This document shows positions 29,670-40,035 of a stretch of 64,000 nt of DNA, piece after piece. The stretch lies in contig CACGOO010000003.1 in the NCBI GenBank assembly GCA_902574685.1, positions 27,231 to 91,230 of the forward strand. The letters run 5' to 3'. Source of the DNA: an uncultured Pelagibacteraceae bacterium. Its GTDB lineage: Bacteria; Pseudomonadota; Alphaproteobacteria; Pelagibacterales; Pelagibacteraceae. The notes under the pieces are model-generated. The model searched no databases, was not told the DNA's origin, and saw nothing but the letters and a program-made list of their open reading frames with translations. Made by a program: the position numbers and the translations under genes. How positions within the stretch are numbered: the stretch's first letter is position 1; each line of letters begins with the position of its first letter.

Positions 29670-30647
29670 ATGCTTGATTTTTGCATCATAGGATCAGGAA
29701 TTTCTGGATCAACGATCGCAAACTTATTAAATAAAAAATATTCCGTTGCAGTTTATGATAAAGCAAGGGGTTTTGGTGGTAGAAGTTCATTTAAAAAATA
29801 TAAAGATAAAGTCGGATTTGATCATGGACTTCAATATATCTCTCCAAAATCTAAAAAATTTAAAACATTTACTAATCAACTTATTAAGAAAAAAGTTTTA
29901 AAAAAGTGGGGAGGAAACCATTTATTTCTGCATAAAACAGTCAAGGAAATTAAAAATCATTTAAAATTAATTGGAACAAAAGGAAACAACTCTATTAGCA
30001 AACATTTATTAAAGAAAATTAAATGCAATTTTGAACATGAACTAATAAATATAAAGAGATTAAATGATTATTGGGAATTAATATTCAAAAATGATGTAAA
30101 ACAAAAATGTAAAAATCTTATTTTGACCTGCCCATTTCCTCAAAGTAAGAAATTAGGACAAAGATATTTAAATAAATCCTATTTAAATCAAAAAGTTAAA
30201 ATGGATGCTAATTTAACAGTTATGATTGTCACTAATAAGCTTAAACAATCAAATAGTAGTTATTTTTTTAATGATGATATGCTTGGTTGGGCTGCATACG
30301 AAAATAGTAAGAAAAGATTTAAATTTAAGTATGATTTATGGACACTTCAAAGCACATACAAATATGGTAATAAATTCACTAAAGATTATAGAAACAAAAG
30401 AAAATACTACACAAATCAACTAGTTAAAAAATTTGAGAAATTAACAAATTTAAAAATTAAAAAAATTCATCACTCAAGAATTCATGGTTGGATGTATTCA
30501 TCAAATTCAAAGCCACTTAAACAATTATCTTTATGGAATAAGTCTTTAAAATTAGGTTTATGTGGTGATTATTTTGGAGGACCAAGATTAGAAAATGGGT
30601 GGCAAAGTGCACACGATTTACATAGTAAAATACGATATGGTAAATAA
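29670..30647 (+). CDS. NAD(P)/FAD-dependent oxidoreductase (renalase-like)
   Basis: CIIGSGISGSTIANLL; YDKARGFGGRSS; GLCGDYFGGPRLENGWQSAHDL. Confidence 0.85.
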   Translation: MLDFCIIGSGISGSTIANLLNKKYSVAVYDKARGFGGRSSFKKYKDKVGFDHGLQYISPKSKKFKTFTNQLIKKKVLKKWGGNHLFLHKTVKEIKNHLKLIGTKGNNSISKHLLKKIKCNFEHELINIKRLNDYWELIFKNDVKQKCKNLILTCPFPQSKKLGQRYLNKSYLNQKVKMDANLTVMIVTNKLKQSNSSYFFNDDMLGWAAYENSKKRFKFKYDLWTLQSTYKYGNKFTKDYRNKRKYYTNQLVKKFEKLTNLKIKKIHHSRIHGWMYSSNSKPLKQLSLWNKSLKLGLCGDYFGGPRLENGWQSAHDLHSKIRYGK

Positions 30648-31118
30648 ATGAAAATTATATTTTCGATATTAATTTTACTTTTTTCAACATCAATTAGTTT
30701 TTCTAAAAATACTGATATCATCCATGATTTTAAAATGACTTTTGATTGTAAATTAGAAAAAATAATGATCAAAAATAAAGATTTTAATTATCAAACTTTT
30801 ACTGCAGACAATATTGAGGTAGATAAAAAAAAAGTTTTAAAAGTTGTAGCAGCACAACCAAGTAAGCTTACTATTAATGGTTTATCAGAATTTATAGATA
30901 CTTATTCAGATATTAGTAAAGATGATGTTAGAATTGCTAAAAACGACACCATTTTATTTAAAAATATAGATAAAGAAAAAAAATACTCGGAATCAGTATT
31001 TTTAAATAGATCAACTGGTGAATTAATTCATGAAGTTACAAAAAATATGAATACTAAAGATAATGAAAAATATATTTCTTTCTTTGGTTGTAATAAAAAA
31101 TGGAAATCCAATAATTAA
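30648..31118 (+). CDS. Secreted hypothetical protein
   Basis: 156 aa with signal peptide, abutting the upstream ORF. Confidence 0.6.
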   Translation: MKIIFSILILLFSTSISFSKNTDIIHDFKMTFDCKLEKIMIKNKDFNYQTFTADNIEVDKKKVLKVVAAQPSKLTINGLSEFIDTYSDISKDDVRIAKNDTILFKNIDKEKKYSESVFLNRSTGELIHEVTKNMNTKDNEKYISFFGCNKKWKSNN

Positions 31119-31123
31119 TAATT

Positions 31124-32275
31124 TCAAAGAGTTGTAAGATCTAATTTTTGATTACCTAATCTCTCATTACCTTTTTCAGTTACAAGATAAGTTTCGCCTA
31201 AATTCATGGCTAATTGATTTTCAGAGTCCATCAATATCATGTGCATAAAAAATATATTTCCTGGCTGAATCTCATATGGATTTCCTGTATATAACATTGG
31301 CCAATCCATCCAGTTGGGAGAAAAAGTTGCTCCTAATGAGTAACCGCATGCATTCATTCTTGAATTTTTAAAGCCATGATCATCAAAAGTTTTTGCATGA
31401 ACATCAAAAACTTCTCCAATTTTATTTCCAGGCTTTAATTTCTTTTCACAATTTGTAAGAGCTTCAACGCATGCTTCATGCATTTTATGATGTTTTGGAT
31501 CAGCTTTTCCTATGGGTATTGTTCTAAACATAGCTGAATGATAGTGCCTATAAGTGCCAGCCCATTCTATGGTCAACTGATCTTGATTATTAAGTATTTG
31601 TTTTTCTGCTTGATATCGACAGAGTAGTGCATTCTTTCCAGACCCTATAATAAATTCATTTGCAGGATAATCTCCACCTCCTTCAAATATAACTCTATTC
31701 ATTTCAGCTAAAATTTTAGACTCACTTACCCCTGCTTTTGTATGCTTCCAAACTTCATCTAAAGCTTTATCAGCTAAATTTGCTGCTTTTTTTACATAAC
31801 TAATTTCTTCATCAGATTTTATTACTCTTAGTTTTGTTATTAATTCTGACTTATCTTCAATTGAGCAATAATTTTGTAAAACTGTATTAAGTCTTAATGC
31901 ATTTCTTCCTGTAAGACCGTATGCTTCATATTCAACGCCAATGTTTTTTCCTTTTAAATTTAACTCATCTAAAATTAATTTGAGATCATCAGCAGGATTG
32001 GCACCATCTTTATCAACCCAAATTCTTATATCACTGATATTGGACGTGTTTTGAGCTTGCCTTAAATCAGGTGCTCTAGTTAATAATATTACATTTCCCT
32101 TTTGATCTAAAACCAATGCTTGGAAAAATACATATCCAAATGTGTCGTAGCCAGTGAGCCAATACATAGACTCCTGTCTAAACATAATAAGAGCATCTAC
32201 ACCCTCATTTTTCATAGAGTTGAGTGTCTTTTCTTTTCTATTTGAGAATTCTTCTTTACTAAAATGAAGACCCAT
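31124..32275 (-). CDS. M24-family aminopeptidase/creatinase-fold hydrolase
   Basis: RQESMYWLTGYDTFGYVFFQALVLD; KAGVSESKILAEMNRVIFEGGGDYPANEFIIGSGKNALLCRY. Confidence 0.88.
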   Translation of the reverse strand: MGLHFSKEEFSNRKEKTLNSMKNEGVDALIMFRQESMYWLTGYDTFGYVFFQALVLDQKGNVILLTRAPDLRQAQNTSNISDIRIWVDKDGANPADDLKLILDELNLKGKNIGVEYEAYGLTGRNALRLNTVLQNYCSIEDKSELITKLRVIKSDEEISYVKKAANLADKALDEVWKHTKAGVSESKILAEMNRVIFEGGGDYPANEFIIGSGKNALLCRYQAEKQILNNQDQLTIEWAGTYRHYHSAMFRTIPIGKADPKHHKMHEACVEALTNCEKKLKPGNKIGEVFDVHAKTFDDHGFKNSRMNACGYSLGATFSPNWMDWPMLYTGNPYEIQPGNIFFMHMILMDSENQLAMNLGETYLVTEKGNERLGNQKLDLTTL

Positions 32276-33048
32276 TAACGAATGTTAACACTAACAGAAC
32301 CGATTTTATCAACTGTTCCTTTGTATAATCCTTTTCCTTTAAATGGAACTACTCCCACAGTTGAGCCTGTGAAAACATAAAAATCTTTATTTAATTTTAT
32401 CTTTTCTTTTTTAACTTTATTTAAAACAAATCTTAAAGAATTTAATGGGTTAATATAAACAATATTTGTATTACCATTTACTTTTACTCCATTTTTCTTA
32501 CTAACTAATGATGTTTTTAAATTATTTAAGTTTAATTTTTTAAATTTTGTTTTTCTTCCAACAACAAATTTGATGTTAAATCCAAAATCTCCACAAATGT
32601 CTCCTAAATATGTAAATTTTTTATTTCTTTGTCTAAATCCAACTATTTCAAAACAAGGCCCCATAAATTTAATAAATTTAGTGACATTTGATTTTGTGAC
32701 TATTCCTTTAAAATCAAAGAAAGATTTCTTAATAAAATAATAAACTTCAACCTCTATACCTTTAGTATGTTGGTTTATTTTTACTTTTTGACCGGATTTA
32801 ACTAATCTTTTTTTAAATACTTTTGCTGTAAAAGGTTCTTTTTCTTTTAATTTTTTTAATGCTTGAATTCCAGTCCCACCAGCTTTTATTCCAATTGTTT
32901 CATCTTTAATTTGATCTTCACACAATTTTCTAAGTTTGTTGGCTAAATTAATATTTTTACAATATTTTACTGGGATAGGATTGATGACTGTATTTGTGTT
33001 GAAAGCTTTTACAAGTCTTCCAGCGATACGATTAATTTCATTTTTCAT
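32275..33048 (-). CDS. 2-keto-4-pentenoate hydratase/fumarylacetoacetase-fold protein
   Basis: 257 aa; DETIGIKAGGTG, VYINPLNSLRFVLN, YVFTGSTVGVVPFKG typical of MhpD-like proteins. Confidence 0.65.
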   Translation of the reverse strand: MKNEINRIAGRLVKAFNTNTVINPIPVKYCKNINLANKLRKLCEDQIKDETIGIKAGGTGIQALKKLKEKEPFTAKVFKKRLVKSGQKVKINQHTKGIEVEVYYFIKKSFFDFKGIVTKSNVTKFIKFMGPCFEIVGFRQRNKKFTYLGDICGDFGFNIKFVVGRKTKFKKLNLNNLKTSLVSKKNGVKVNGNTNIVYINPLNSLRFVLNKVKKEKIKLNKDFYVFTGSTVGVVPFKGKGLYKGTVDKIGSVSVNIR

Positions 33049-33057
33049 AGCCAGAAC

Positions 33058-33846
33058 TTATTGAAGAATGCTCATAGGATCAAGTCTAGTTTGAAACCAA
33101 TTTATCCTAAAATCTAAATGAGGCCCAGTTGATCTTCCTGTAGATCCAACAGTTCCAATAATTTCTCCTTGTTTAACTTCATCACCAACTTTAACCATTA
33201 CATTCTCAAGGTGTGAATATATTGTTGAAATTCCGTGTCCGTGATCCATTATTACAGTACCACCTGTATAATAAAGATCATCTTCCGCCATTGTGACTAC
33301 TCCTGTTCCAGATGATTTTATTTCAGTTCCCTGTTTAGCTGCAATATCAATTCCATAGTGAGGCCATTTTGGTTTACCATTAAGAATTCTTTGGCTACCG
33401 TAAACTCCACTAATTATTCCTTTAACTGGCATAATAAATTGTTCAGTAAAGAAAGTTAAATCTGAATTAATGGCTCTTGCTTTTCCAATTCTCCCATTTT
33501 CTTCTTTAATTCTATTATAAACAGATTCTGGTGGTGTAACTTTATTTTCAGGCAGACCATCTATTCTTTGAATATTATATTTTCTCTTAAAAACTTTTTT
33601 TATAATTTTATTTTTTTTACCATTATTTATTTCAGTAATGGCTACATCGAATTTTCGATCTCTATCTATGCCAAACACGAAATATCCATCCTCAGATACT
33701 TTAACTTGTGTCTGATCTACAAATACCTTTGATCCAGCTTCTGCTTTACCTAAAATAAAATGTCCTTGTAAAAATTTACCTTGAAACTCTAAAGCATGAG
33801 TGTGTGTAGAAAATATAATTGCTAGAAAAAGCAACAATTTTTTCAT
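33058..33846 (-). CDS. M23-family metallopeptidase (LytM domain)
   Basis: YGIDIAAKQGTEIKSSGTGVV...HGHGISTIYSHL...GSTGRSTGPHLDFRI. Signal peptide starts at internal Met (33846); track start is 33861. Confidence 0.9.
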   Translation of the reverse strand: MKKLLLFLAIIFSTHTHALEFQGKFLQGHFILGKAEAGSKVFVDQTQVKVSEDGYFVFGIDRDRKFDVAITEINNGKKNKIIKKVFKRKYNIQRIDGLPENKVTPPESVYNRIKEENGRIGKARAINSDLTFFTEQFIMPVKGIISGVYGSQRILNGKPKWPHYGIDIAAKQGTEIKSSGTGVVTMAEDDLYYTGGTVIMDHGHGISTIYSHLENVMVKVGDEVKQGEIIGTVGSTGRSTGPHLDFRINWFQTRLDPMSILQ

Positions 33847-34604
33847 TATTTTGCTGTCCAACCCCCATCAATTATAATTGATGTCCCAGTTATCATACTT
33901 GATGCATCTGACGCTAAAAAACATACTGCAGTGGCCACATCCGACTCTGTTGCAAATTTACCCATTGGTATGTTGCTTAAAGCAAGTTGTTTAAATTTTT
34001 TATTTTTAAAAAATCTTTTAACCATTGGCGTTTCAACAAAAGTTGGAGCAATAGTATTAACTCTTATCTTTTTTGATGCAAGTTCGACACTCATTCCTTT
34101 AGTTAATCCTTCAATTCCAAATTTAGTCATGTTGTAAATATTTCTTCCTGACATACCAACATGTCCTAACTGTGAAGAAATATTAATAATTGATCCACCT
34201 TTTTTTTTATTTTTTAGCATTTTTAGAACTACTAATTGTGCAACATTAAATGCTGCTTTCATGTTTAAATCTACGAGATAATTCATACTAGATTGTTTTA
34301 TTTTTTCGAAAGGTTCAGGAATATTTGTTCCAGCATTATTCAATAATATATCAACCTTTTTAATTTTTTTTAATTTAGAATTGAGATCCTCATAGTCCAT
34401 TATATCACAATTTATTTTAACTAATTTTCCTTTAACTTTTTTTATATCTTTTTGAAGTTTATCAAGATCTTTAGAAGTTCTACTAATACCAATTATAGTT
34501 GCGCCTGCTTCAGCAAGAGCTATTGAAGATGCTCTACCAATACCTTTTCCTGCACCAGTAACTAGAGCAACTTTATTTTTTAAATTAATTTTTTTTAAAT
34601 ACAT
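33846..34604 (-). CDS. Short-chain dehydrogenase/reductase
   Basis: ALVTGAGKGIGRASSIAL; YNMTKFGIEGLTKG; terminal ITGTSIIIDGGWTAK. Confidence 0.93.
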   Translation of the reverse strand: MYLKKINLKNKVALVTGAGKGIGRASSIALAEAGATIIGISRTSKDLDKLQKDIKKVKGKLVKINCDIMDYEDLNSKLKKIKKVDILLNNAGTNIPEPFEKIKQSSMNYLVDLNMKAAFNVAQLVVLKMLKNKKKGGSIINISSQLGHVGMSGRNIYNMTKFGIEGLTKGMSVELASKKIRVNTIAPTFVETPMVKRFFKNKKFKQLALSNIPMGKFATESDVATAVCFLASDASSMITGTSIIIDGGWTAK

Positions 34605-35183
34605 TTATATAAATAGTTTTACGTCTGTATATATTAGCTCTATTGCAACAAATAATATTGCTAATAATCCAACCCATCCTATCCATTTATACTTTTTAAT
34701 CCAGCCAGATATCAATGTTGCTGCAGTAGCCATTAAAACTATTGATAAAACTAGACCAAATATCAATAACATGTAGTGATCTCTAGCGGCACCCGCTACT
34801 CCTAATACATTATCTAAACTCATTGTTACATCTGCAAGAATTACAGTTGTTATTGCTTTCATAAATGATGAGTTGTCTACTTTTTTGATATTTTCTTCAG
34901 CGTTACTATTCATTTTAATTACATCCACATAAAGTCTGTAACATATATAAAGTAGTAATATTCCACCTATAAGTCTAAGTCCTGTGATTTGTAATAGATA
35001 AGCAGTTATTAGTGTAAATATAATTCTTAAAACTACTGCTGCTCCAATTCCCCAAAAAATAATTTTTTTTCTTTGCTCTGTTGGAAACTGAGAAGCAACC
35101 ATTCCAATAATAATTGCATTATCTCCTGCTAAAACTAAATCGATAAAAACTATTTGAAAAAATATTACTATTTGTTCGGTCAT
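34605..35183 (-). CDS. TerC-family integral membrane protein (YjbE-like)
   Basis: QIVFIDLVLAGDNAIIIGM; VILADVTMSLDNVLGVAGA. Confidence 0.9.
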   Translation of the reverse strand: MTEQIVIFFQIVFIDLVLAGDNAIIIGMVASQFPTEQRKKIIFWGIGAAVVLRIIFTLITAYLLQITGLRLIGGILLLYICYRLYVDVIKMNSNAEENIKKVDNSSFMKAITTVILADVTMSLDNVLGVAGAARDHYMLLIFGLVLSIVLMATAATLISGWIKKYKWIGWVGLLAILFVAIELIYTDVKLFI

Positions 35184-36784
35184 CTTCTACTATCCTCAAT
35201 TATCATATCAGCTGCTTTTTCCGCAATCATTATTGTCGGTGCATTTGTATTTCCTGATGTGATATGAGGCATAACAGAGGCATCTACAACCCTTAAATTT
35301 TCTAGTCCGTGAGCGACTAATCTATCGTTAACAACAGCATTTTCATCTTTACCCATTCTACATGTGCTCACTGGATGGAATATAGTATTTGCAAATTTTC
35401 CAGCTTCTGTTGCTAATTCTTCATTATCAGTAATATTGATTCCCGGTCTAAGCTCTTCAGGTTGGTAATCTTTATAAGCTTTAGACTCCATAACAATTTT
35501 TCTTACAATCTTTAAAGCTTTTCCAGCAATTTCACGATCTTCATCAGTTGATAAATAATTCATTTTTATTTTTGGCGAAACTCTGGTGTCTGGAGATTTT
35601 AATTCTATAGACCCTCTACTTGTTGGTCTTACATTTGTAATTGTTGGAGTGAACGCTGGAAATTTATGTAAAGCTGATTTTCCTAAAAGATCGGTACTTG
35701 CTGGTGAAATATGAAATTGAAGATTTGGAGTTTCTAAATGCTCATCACTCTTAACAAAACCGCAAACATAACTAGCACCAACTGTTAGAGGTCCTTTTCT
35801 CAAGAGAAGAAACTTTAAACCAGATAACATTTTTTTAGTAAAGCTGTAGTAAATATCATTTAAAGTTTCTAAATTTTTAATTTTATAAACAGGCCTTAGC
35901 ATTAAATGATCAGTTAGATTTCTCCCAACTCCTTGATGATCTTTTAATACATTAATATTATATTCTTTTAAAAGTTCTCCTGGACCAATCCCTGATGCTT
36001 GTAATATATGAGGCGAGCCTATTGTACCTGCGCTTAATATAATTTCTTTATTAGTTTCAACTGAAAATTCTTTTCCCTCTATCCAATAATTTACTTTTTT
36101 TGCTTTTTTATTTTCAAATTCTATATTTTTAATGTGAGCCTTAGTAATAATTTTTAAATTTTTTCTACTCTTAACTGGATTTAAATAACCTACAGCTGTA
36201 CTGCATCTAAAGCCATTTTTAATTGTGAATGGAAAATATCCCATTCCTTCATTATCACCGTTGTTAAAATCATCAGTTCTTTTATAACCATGTTCTTCAG
36301 CAGCTTCTAAAAATAGATCAAGAACTTTAAATGTTGCTCTAATCTTCTCAACTGCAATAGGTCCTCCAGAACCATGAAACTCATTTTCTCCAAATTGAAA
36401 ATCTTCAGACTTTTTGAAATAGGGTAGAACATCATCCCAAGACCAACCAACATTACCTAATTGCCTCCAATAATTATAATCATTAGATTGACCTCTAATA
36501 TAAAGCATTCCATTAATAGAGGAGCTTCCACCTAATGTTTTTCCTCTTGGATAAACCATTTGCCTGTTATCACAGTTTGGTTCTTTTTCAGTATTAAAGC
36601 ACCAGTCAGTATCTGGATTGTGCATTGTTTTAAAATAACCCCCTGGAATATGGATCCAAGGATTGCTATCTTTTCCTCCGGCCTCAAGTAAAAGAACTTT
36701 AGTATCAGGATTTGCTGTTAATCTGTTAGCTAAAACACAGCCAGCTGAACCAGCGCCGATAATTATGTAATCAAATTTATCCAT
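35180..36784 (-). CDS. GMC-family oxidoreductase (choline/alcohol dehydrogenase-like)
   Basis: FDYIIIGAGSAGCVLANRLT; PRGKTLGGSSSINGMLYIRG; terminal HPVSTCRMG...DASVMPHITSGNTNAPTIMIAEKAAD. Confidence 0.95.
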   Translation of the reverse strand: MDKFDYIIIGAGSAGCVLANRLTANPDTKVLLLEAGGKDSNPWIHIPGGYFKTMHNPDTDWCFNTEKEPNCDNRQMVYPRGKTLGGSSSINGMLYIRGQSNDYNYWRQLGNVGWSWDDVLPYFKKSEDFQFGENEFHGSGGPIAVEKIRATFKVLDLFLEAAEEHGYKRTDDFNNGDNEGMGYFPFTIKNGFRCSTAVGYLNPVKSRKNLKIITKAHIKNIEFENKKAKKVNYWIEGKEFSVETNKEIILSAGTIGSPHILQASGIGPGELLKEYNINVLKDHQGVGRNLTDHLMLRPVYKIKNLETLNDIYYSFTKKMLSGLKFLLLRKGPLTVGASYVCGFVKSDEHLETPNLQFHISPASTDLLGKSALHKFPAFTPTITNVRPTSRGSIELKSPDTRVSPKIKMNYLSTDEDREIAGKALKIVRKIVMESKAYKDYQPEELRPGINITDNEELATEAGKFANTIFHPVSTCRMGKDENAVVNDRLVAHGLENLRVVDASVMPHITSGNTNAPTIMIAEKAADMIIEDSRR

Positions 36785-36919
36785 ATTTTTTATAAATAAT
36801 CTTTAATGAATATTTAATGATTTTAAACATTTTTCTCATAAAAATGTCGAAATGACACTTGTATCTGGCTTTGATTTTTGAGAGGATCTTTACATTATAA
36901 ATAAAAAGAGAGGGATATA

Positions 36920-38017
36920 ATGAAAAAAATCGTTTCAGCGTTGTTTGCTGCTTTCTTAGTATTTGGATTTATTTCAAATGCGAATGCTGCAAAAACGTTA
37001 AAGTGTCAGACGGTTATTAGCGCTAAAGGTGATGAAGCGGTAATGTTAAAAGACTTTACTGACAACGTAACTAAACTAACAGGTGGATCTCTAAAATTTG
37101 AAATTATGCCAGCAGGAACAGTAGTTGGAGTTAAAGAAACTCTTGATGCTGTTGATAAAGGTTTGATTGATTGCGGATTTGCTTGGACACACTATTGGTC
37201 TGGAGAACATCCAGCTGCCATGTTATTTGGTTCGCCAGTAGCAGGTGGTGGTGTAGGAATTGATAACATCGCATTCTTATCATGGTTTTTATATGGAGGT
37301 GGAGAACAACTATATGACAGACTTTGGGGAGAAATGAAAAGAGACATTAAAGGTTTCATGCTTCAACCAGTTGGTCCAGAAGCTCTAGGATGGTTCCCAA
37401 GAAAAATCAAAGATATGGATGATTTCAGAACATTTAAGTTCAGAACTCCTCCAGGAATTCCAGGTCAAACTTATAAAGACATTGGAATAGCTTCAGTTGC
37501 AATGGGTGGTGGAGATATTCTTCCAGCATTGGAAGCAGGAACTATTGATGCTGCTGAGTGGTGTTGTCCTCAACCAGATAAAGTGTTTGGTATACATAAA
37601 GTATTAAAACACTACTATCTACAAGGTTTGCACCAAGTAGTCGTAAATGCTGACTTTTACTTAAATAAAAGCACTTACGATAAGTTCACTGACCATGAGA
37701 AATTTTCAATGAAGATGGCTGCTGATGCATCGTTGATGAGAGCTTTAGCTTACAGAATCAATACTAATGGATTAGCACTTAAAGATCTAACTGAAAATCA
37801 TGGTGTGATACTTGAAGATACACCAGCTGATTATTTCCCAGCTTATATGGCTGCAGCGAAAGCAACTTTAGAGAAAAATGCAAAAGAAAACGCATTCTTT
37901 AAAGAAGTTTACGACTCAATGATAAGCTTTGCTAATACTGCTGTACCATTCTGGTCTGGTGCACAAACATCGAATGCTAAGCTAGGAATGGCTTATGCTA
38001 ATTCGTTGAAGAAATAA
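36920..38017 (+). CDS. TRAP transporter solute-binding protein (TakP-like)
   Basis: Signal peptide; FRTPPGIPGQTYKDIGIASVAMGGGDILPALEAGTIDAAEWCCPQPD. Confidence 0.92.
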   Translation: MKKIVSALFAAFLVFGFISNANAAKTLKCQTVISAKGDEAVMLKDFTDNVTKLTGGSLKFEIMPAGTVVGVKETLDAVDKGLIDCGFAWTHYWSGEHPAAMLFGSPVAGGGVGIDNIAFLSWFLYGGGEQLYDRLWGEMKRDIKGFMLQPVGPEALGWFPRKIKDMDDFRTFKFRTPPGIPGQTYKDIGIASVAMGGGDILPALEAGTIDAAEWCCPQPDKVFGIHKVLKHYYLQGLHQVVVNADFYLNKSTYDKFTDHEKFSMKMAADASLMRALAYRINTNGLALKDLTENHGVILEDTPADYFPAYMAAAKATLEKNAKENAFFKEVYDSMISFANTAVPFWSGAQTSNAKLGMAYANSLKK

Positions 38018-38029
38018 ATAAAGTTATTA

Positions 38030-38059
38030 AGCGGGCTTTTATAAGCCCGCTTTTTTTTT
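38030..38059 (+). terminator. Intra-operon terminator-like hairpin between SBP and dctQ genes
   Basis: AGCGGGCTT-ttat-AAGCCCGCT followed by a run of T. Confidence 0.88.
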
Positions 38060-38070
38060 CTAAAATTTAT

Positions 38071-38676
38071 ATGTCGGATAATCCAAAGTTAGATATTTCA
38101 GATGAAATGATAGCCGAAAGGCGATCAGGATCTGGAAAGATGCCTGATGATATGCCAACTTGGATGGCTAAAACTATAGTTAACATAGACAAATTTAGTA
38201 AATTAATAGGAAACATTGTTTGCTGGATTACGATCCCACTAATGCTTGGGATGGTTTATGAAGTTTTAGCAAGAAAATTATTTTTAGCTCCTACAATCTG
38301 GGCTTACGATATGAGCAGATTTTTTTACGGAGCATTGTTTATGTTGGGAGCAGGATATGCTCTTTCAAAAGGTGTTCATATTAGAGCAGATTTTTTATAT
38401 AGAAATTTTAAAGTTAAAACTCAAGGCAGAATAGATTTTTGGCTTTACCTATTATTTTACTTTCCAGGATTAATTGTCTTTTTGTATATGACGACAGGCT
38501 TTGTCCAAGAAAGTATAATGAGAAATGAAAGAGGAATGGATACAACATGGATGCCATATATGTGGCCGATAAAATCTTGTCTATGGATTGGAATTGTTTT
38601 CCTTCTGATCCAAGGTATTTCAGAACTTTTTAAAAGTTATTATGCTGCCGTCAAAGGTAAATGGCCAGGTAGTTAA
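38071..38676 (+). CDS. TRAP transporter small permease
   Basis: WAYDMSRFFYGALFMLGAGYALSKGVHIRADF. Confidence 0.92.
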   Translation: MSDNPKLDISDEMIAERRSGSGKMPDDMPTWMAKTIVNIDKFSKLIGNIVCWITIPLMLGMVYEVLARKLFLAPTIWAYDMSRFFYGALFMLGAGYALSKGVHIRADFLYRNFKVKTQGRIDFWLYLLFYFPGLIVFLYMTTGFVQESIMRNERGMDTTWMPYMWPIKSCLWIGIVFLLIQGISELFKSYYAAVKGKWPGS

Positions 38677-40013
38677 TGCTTTCACATTTAATAGATCCTG
38701 CAATTTTAGGCTTCATCCTTATTGGTGTAATGTTGTTTGCAATATTTATAGGATTTCCAATTTCATTTACCCTTATTTTTTTAGGTTTCGTTTTTGGTTA
38801 TTTAGGTTTTGGAAAATTAGTTTTTTATTTAATGACACTTCAATTTTCAATGGTGATGACAGAACAAACTCTCGCCGCCGTCCCCTTATTTGTATTTATG
38901 GGAATAATGATGGAACAAGCAGGTTTAATGGAGAGATTATTCTCAGCTTTTCAAATGATGTTGGCAAGAGTTAGAGGCTCTTTATATTATGCAGTATTAT
39001 TTGTTTCAGTAATTTTTGCTGCTGCAACTGGAATAGTGGGTGCATCGGTTACAATTCTTGGAATTATGGCAGCAAAATCAATGAATAGATCAAATTATGA
39101 TGTAAAATTAGCCGCTGGTACAATCACTGCTGGAGGAACCTTGGGTATTTTAATTCCTCCAAGCATTATGCTCGTAGTTATGGGTCCAATTATGGAAATT
39201 CCTGTAACAGATTTATTTGCAGCAGCAATAGTTCCTGGAATATTATTGGCTTGTTTATATGCTGCATACACTACATTTAGATGTATGATGAACCCAAAAT
39301 TAGGTCCACCCATACCAGAAGAGTTGAGAACAACAGATTTAAAAAAATTATGGCTAGAATTTTTCTTAGGATTAGTGCCACCAGCAGCATTAGTATTTGC
39401 TGCATTGGGTAGTATTTTATTTGGATTTGCTACACCAACAGAAGCTGCAGGATGTGGAGCAGGTGGTGCATTATTGCTTTCATTAGCTTACAAAAAATTA
39501 ACATTAAAAAAATTACAAGATGCACTAGTTAAAACTTTAGAAATTTCTGCATTAATTATGGTTCTAGTAGCTGCTTCTAATTTCTTTGGAGCAGTGTTTG
39601 CAAGATTAGGAACTCCAATGGTTTTAACAGATTTCCTTTTATCACTTGAGATGAATAAATATTTAATTTTAGGAATAATCATGATTATGATTTTTCTTTT
39701 AGGATGGCCACTAGAGTGGGTACCAATTGTTATGATAGTTGTTCCTATTATTTTACCATTAGTTGAAGCATTGGGATTTAATTTAACTTGGTTTGCAATC
39801 CTTGTCGCTGTTAATTTACAAACTGCCTGGCTCTCACCCCCCGTTGCATTATCTGCTTATTTCTTAAAAGGTGTTGTTCCAAGTTGGGACTTAAAAGATA
39901 TTTATCTTGGAATGATGCAGTTCATGGTATTACAAATAATTGGATTAATTATAATCATAGCTTATCCAAAAATAGTGCTATGGTTGCCAACTCTCTTATA
40001 TGGACAGCAGTAA
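38676..40013 (+). CDS. TRAP transporter large permease, DctM family
   Basis: 445 aa; ATGIVGASVTILGIMAAKSMNRSNYDVKLAAGTITAGGTLGILIPPSIMLVVMG. Confidence 0.95.
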   Translation: MLSHLIDPAILGFILIGVMLFAIFIGFPISFTLIFLGFVFGYLGFGKLVFYLMTLQFSMVMTEQTLAAVPLFVFMGIMMEQAGLMERLFSAFQMMLARVRGSLYYAVLFVSVIFAAATGIVGASVTILGIMAAKSMNRSNYDVKLAAGTITAGGTLGILIPPSIMLVVMGPIMEIPVTDLFAAAIVPGILLACLYAAYTTFRCMMNPKLGPPIPEELRTTDLKKLWLEFFLGLVPPAALVFAALGSILFGFATPTEAAGCGAGGALLLSLAYKKLTLKKLQDALVKTLEISALIMVLVAASNFFGAVFARLGTPMVLTDFLLSLEMNKYLILGIIMIMIFLLGWPLEWVPIVMIVVPIILPLVEALGFNLTWFAILVAVNLQTAWLSPPVALSAYFLKGVVPSWDLKDIYLGMMQFMVLQIIGLIIIIAYPKIVLWLPTLLYGQQ

Positions 40014-40035
40014 ATAATTGATTAATATCATATAG

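Noticed and set aside
36785-36919. Possible sigma70 promoter (TTGATT...TATAAA) upstream of the second TRAP SBP
   Set aside because: Spacing about 19 nt and AT-rich background make the match non-specific.
38642-38974. 110-aa ORF across the dctQ/dctM junction
   Set aside because: Out-of-frame reading within two well-supported TRAP permease genes; composition not protein-like.
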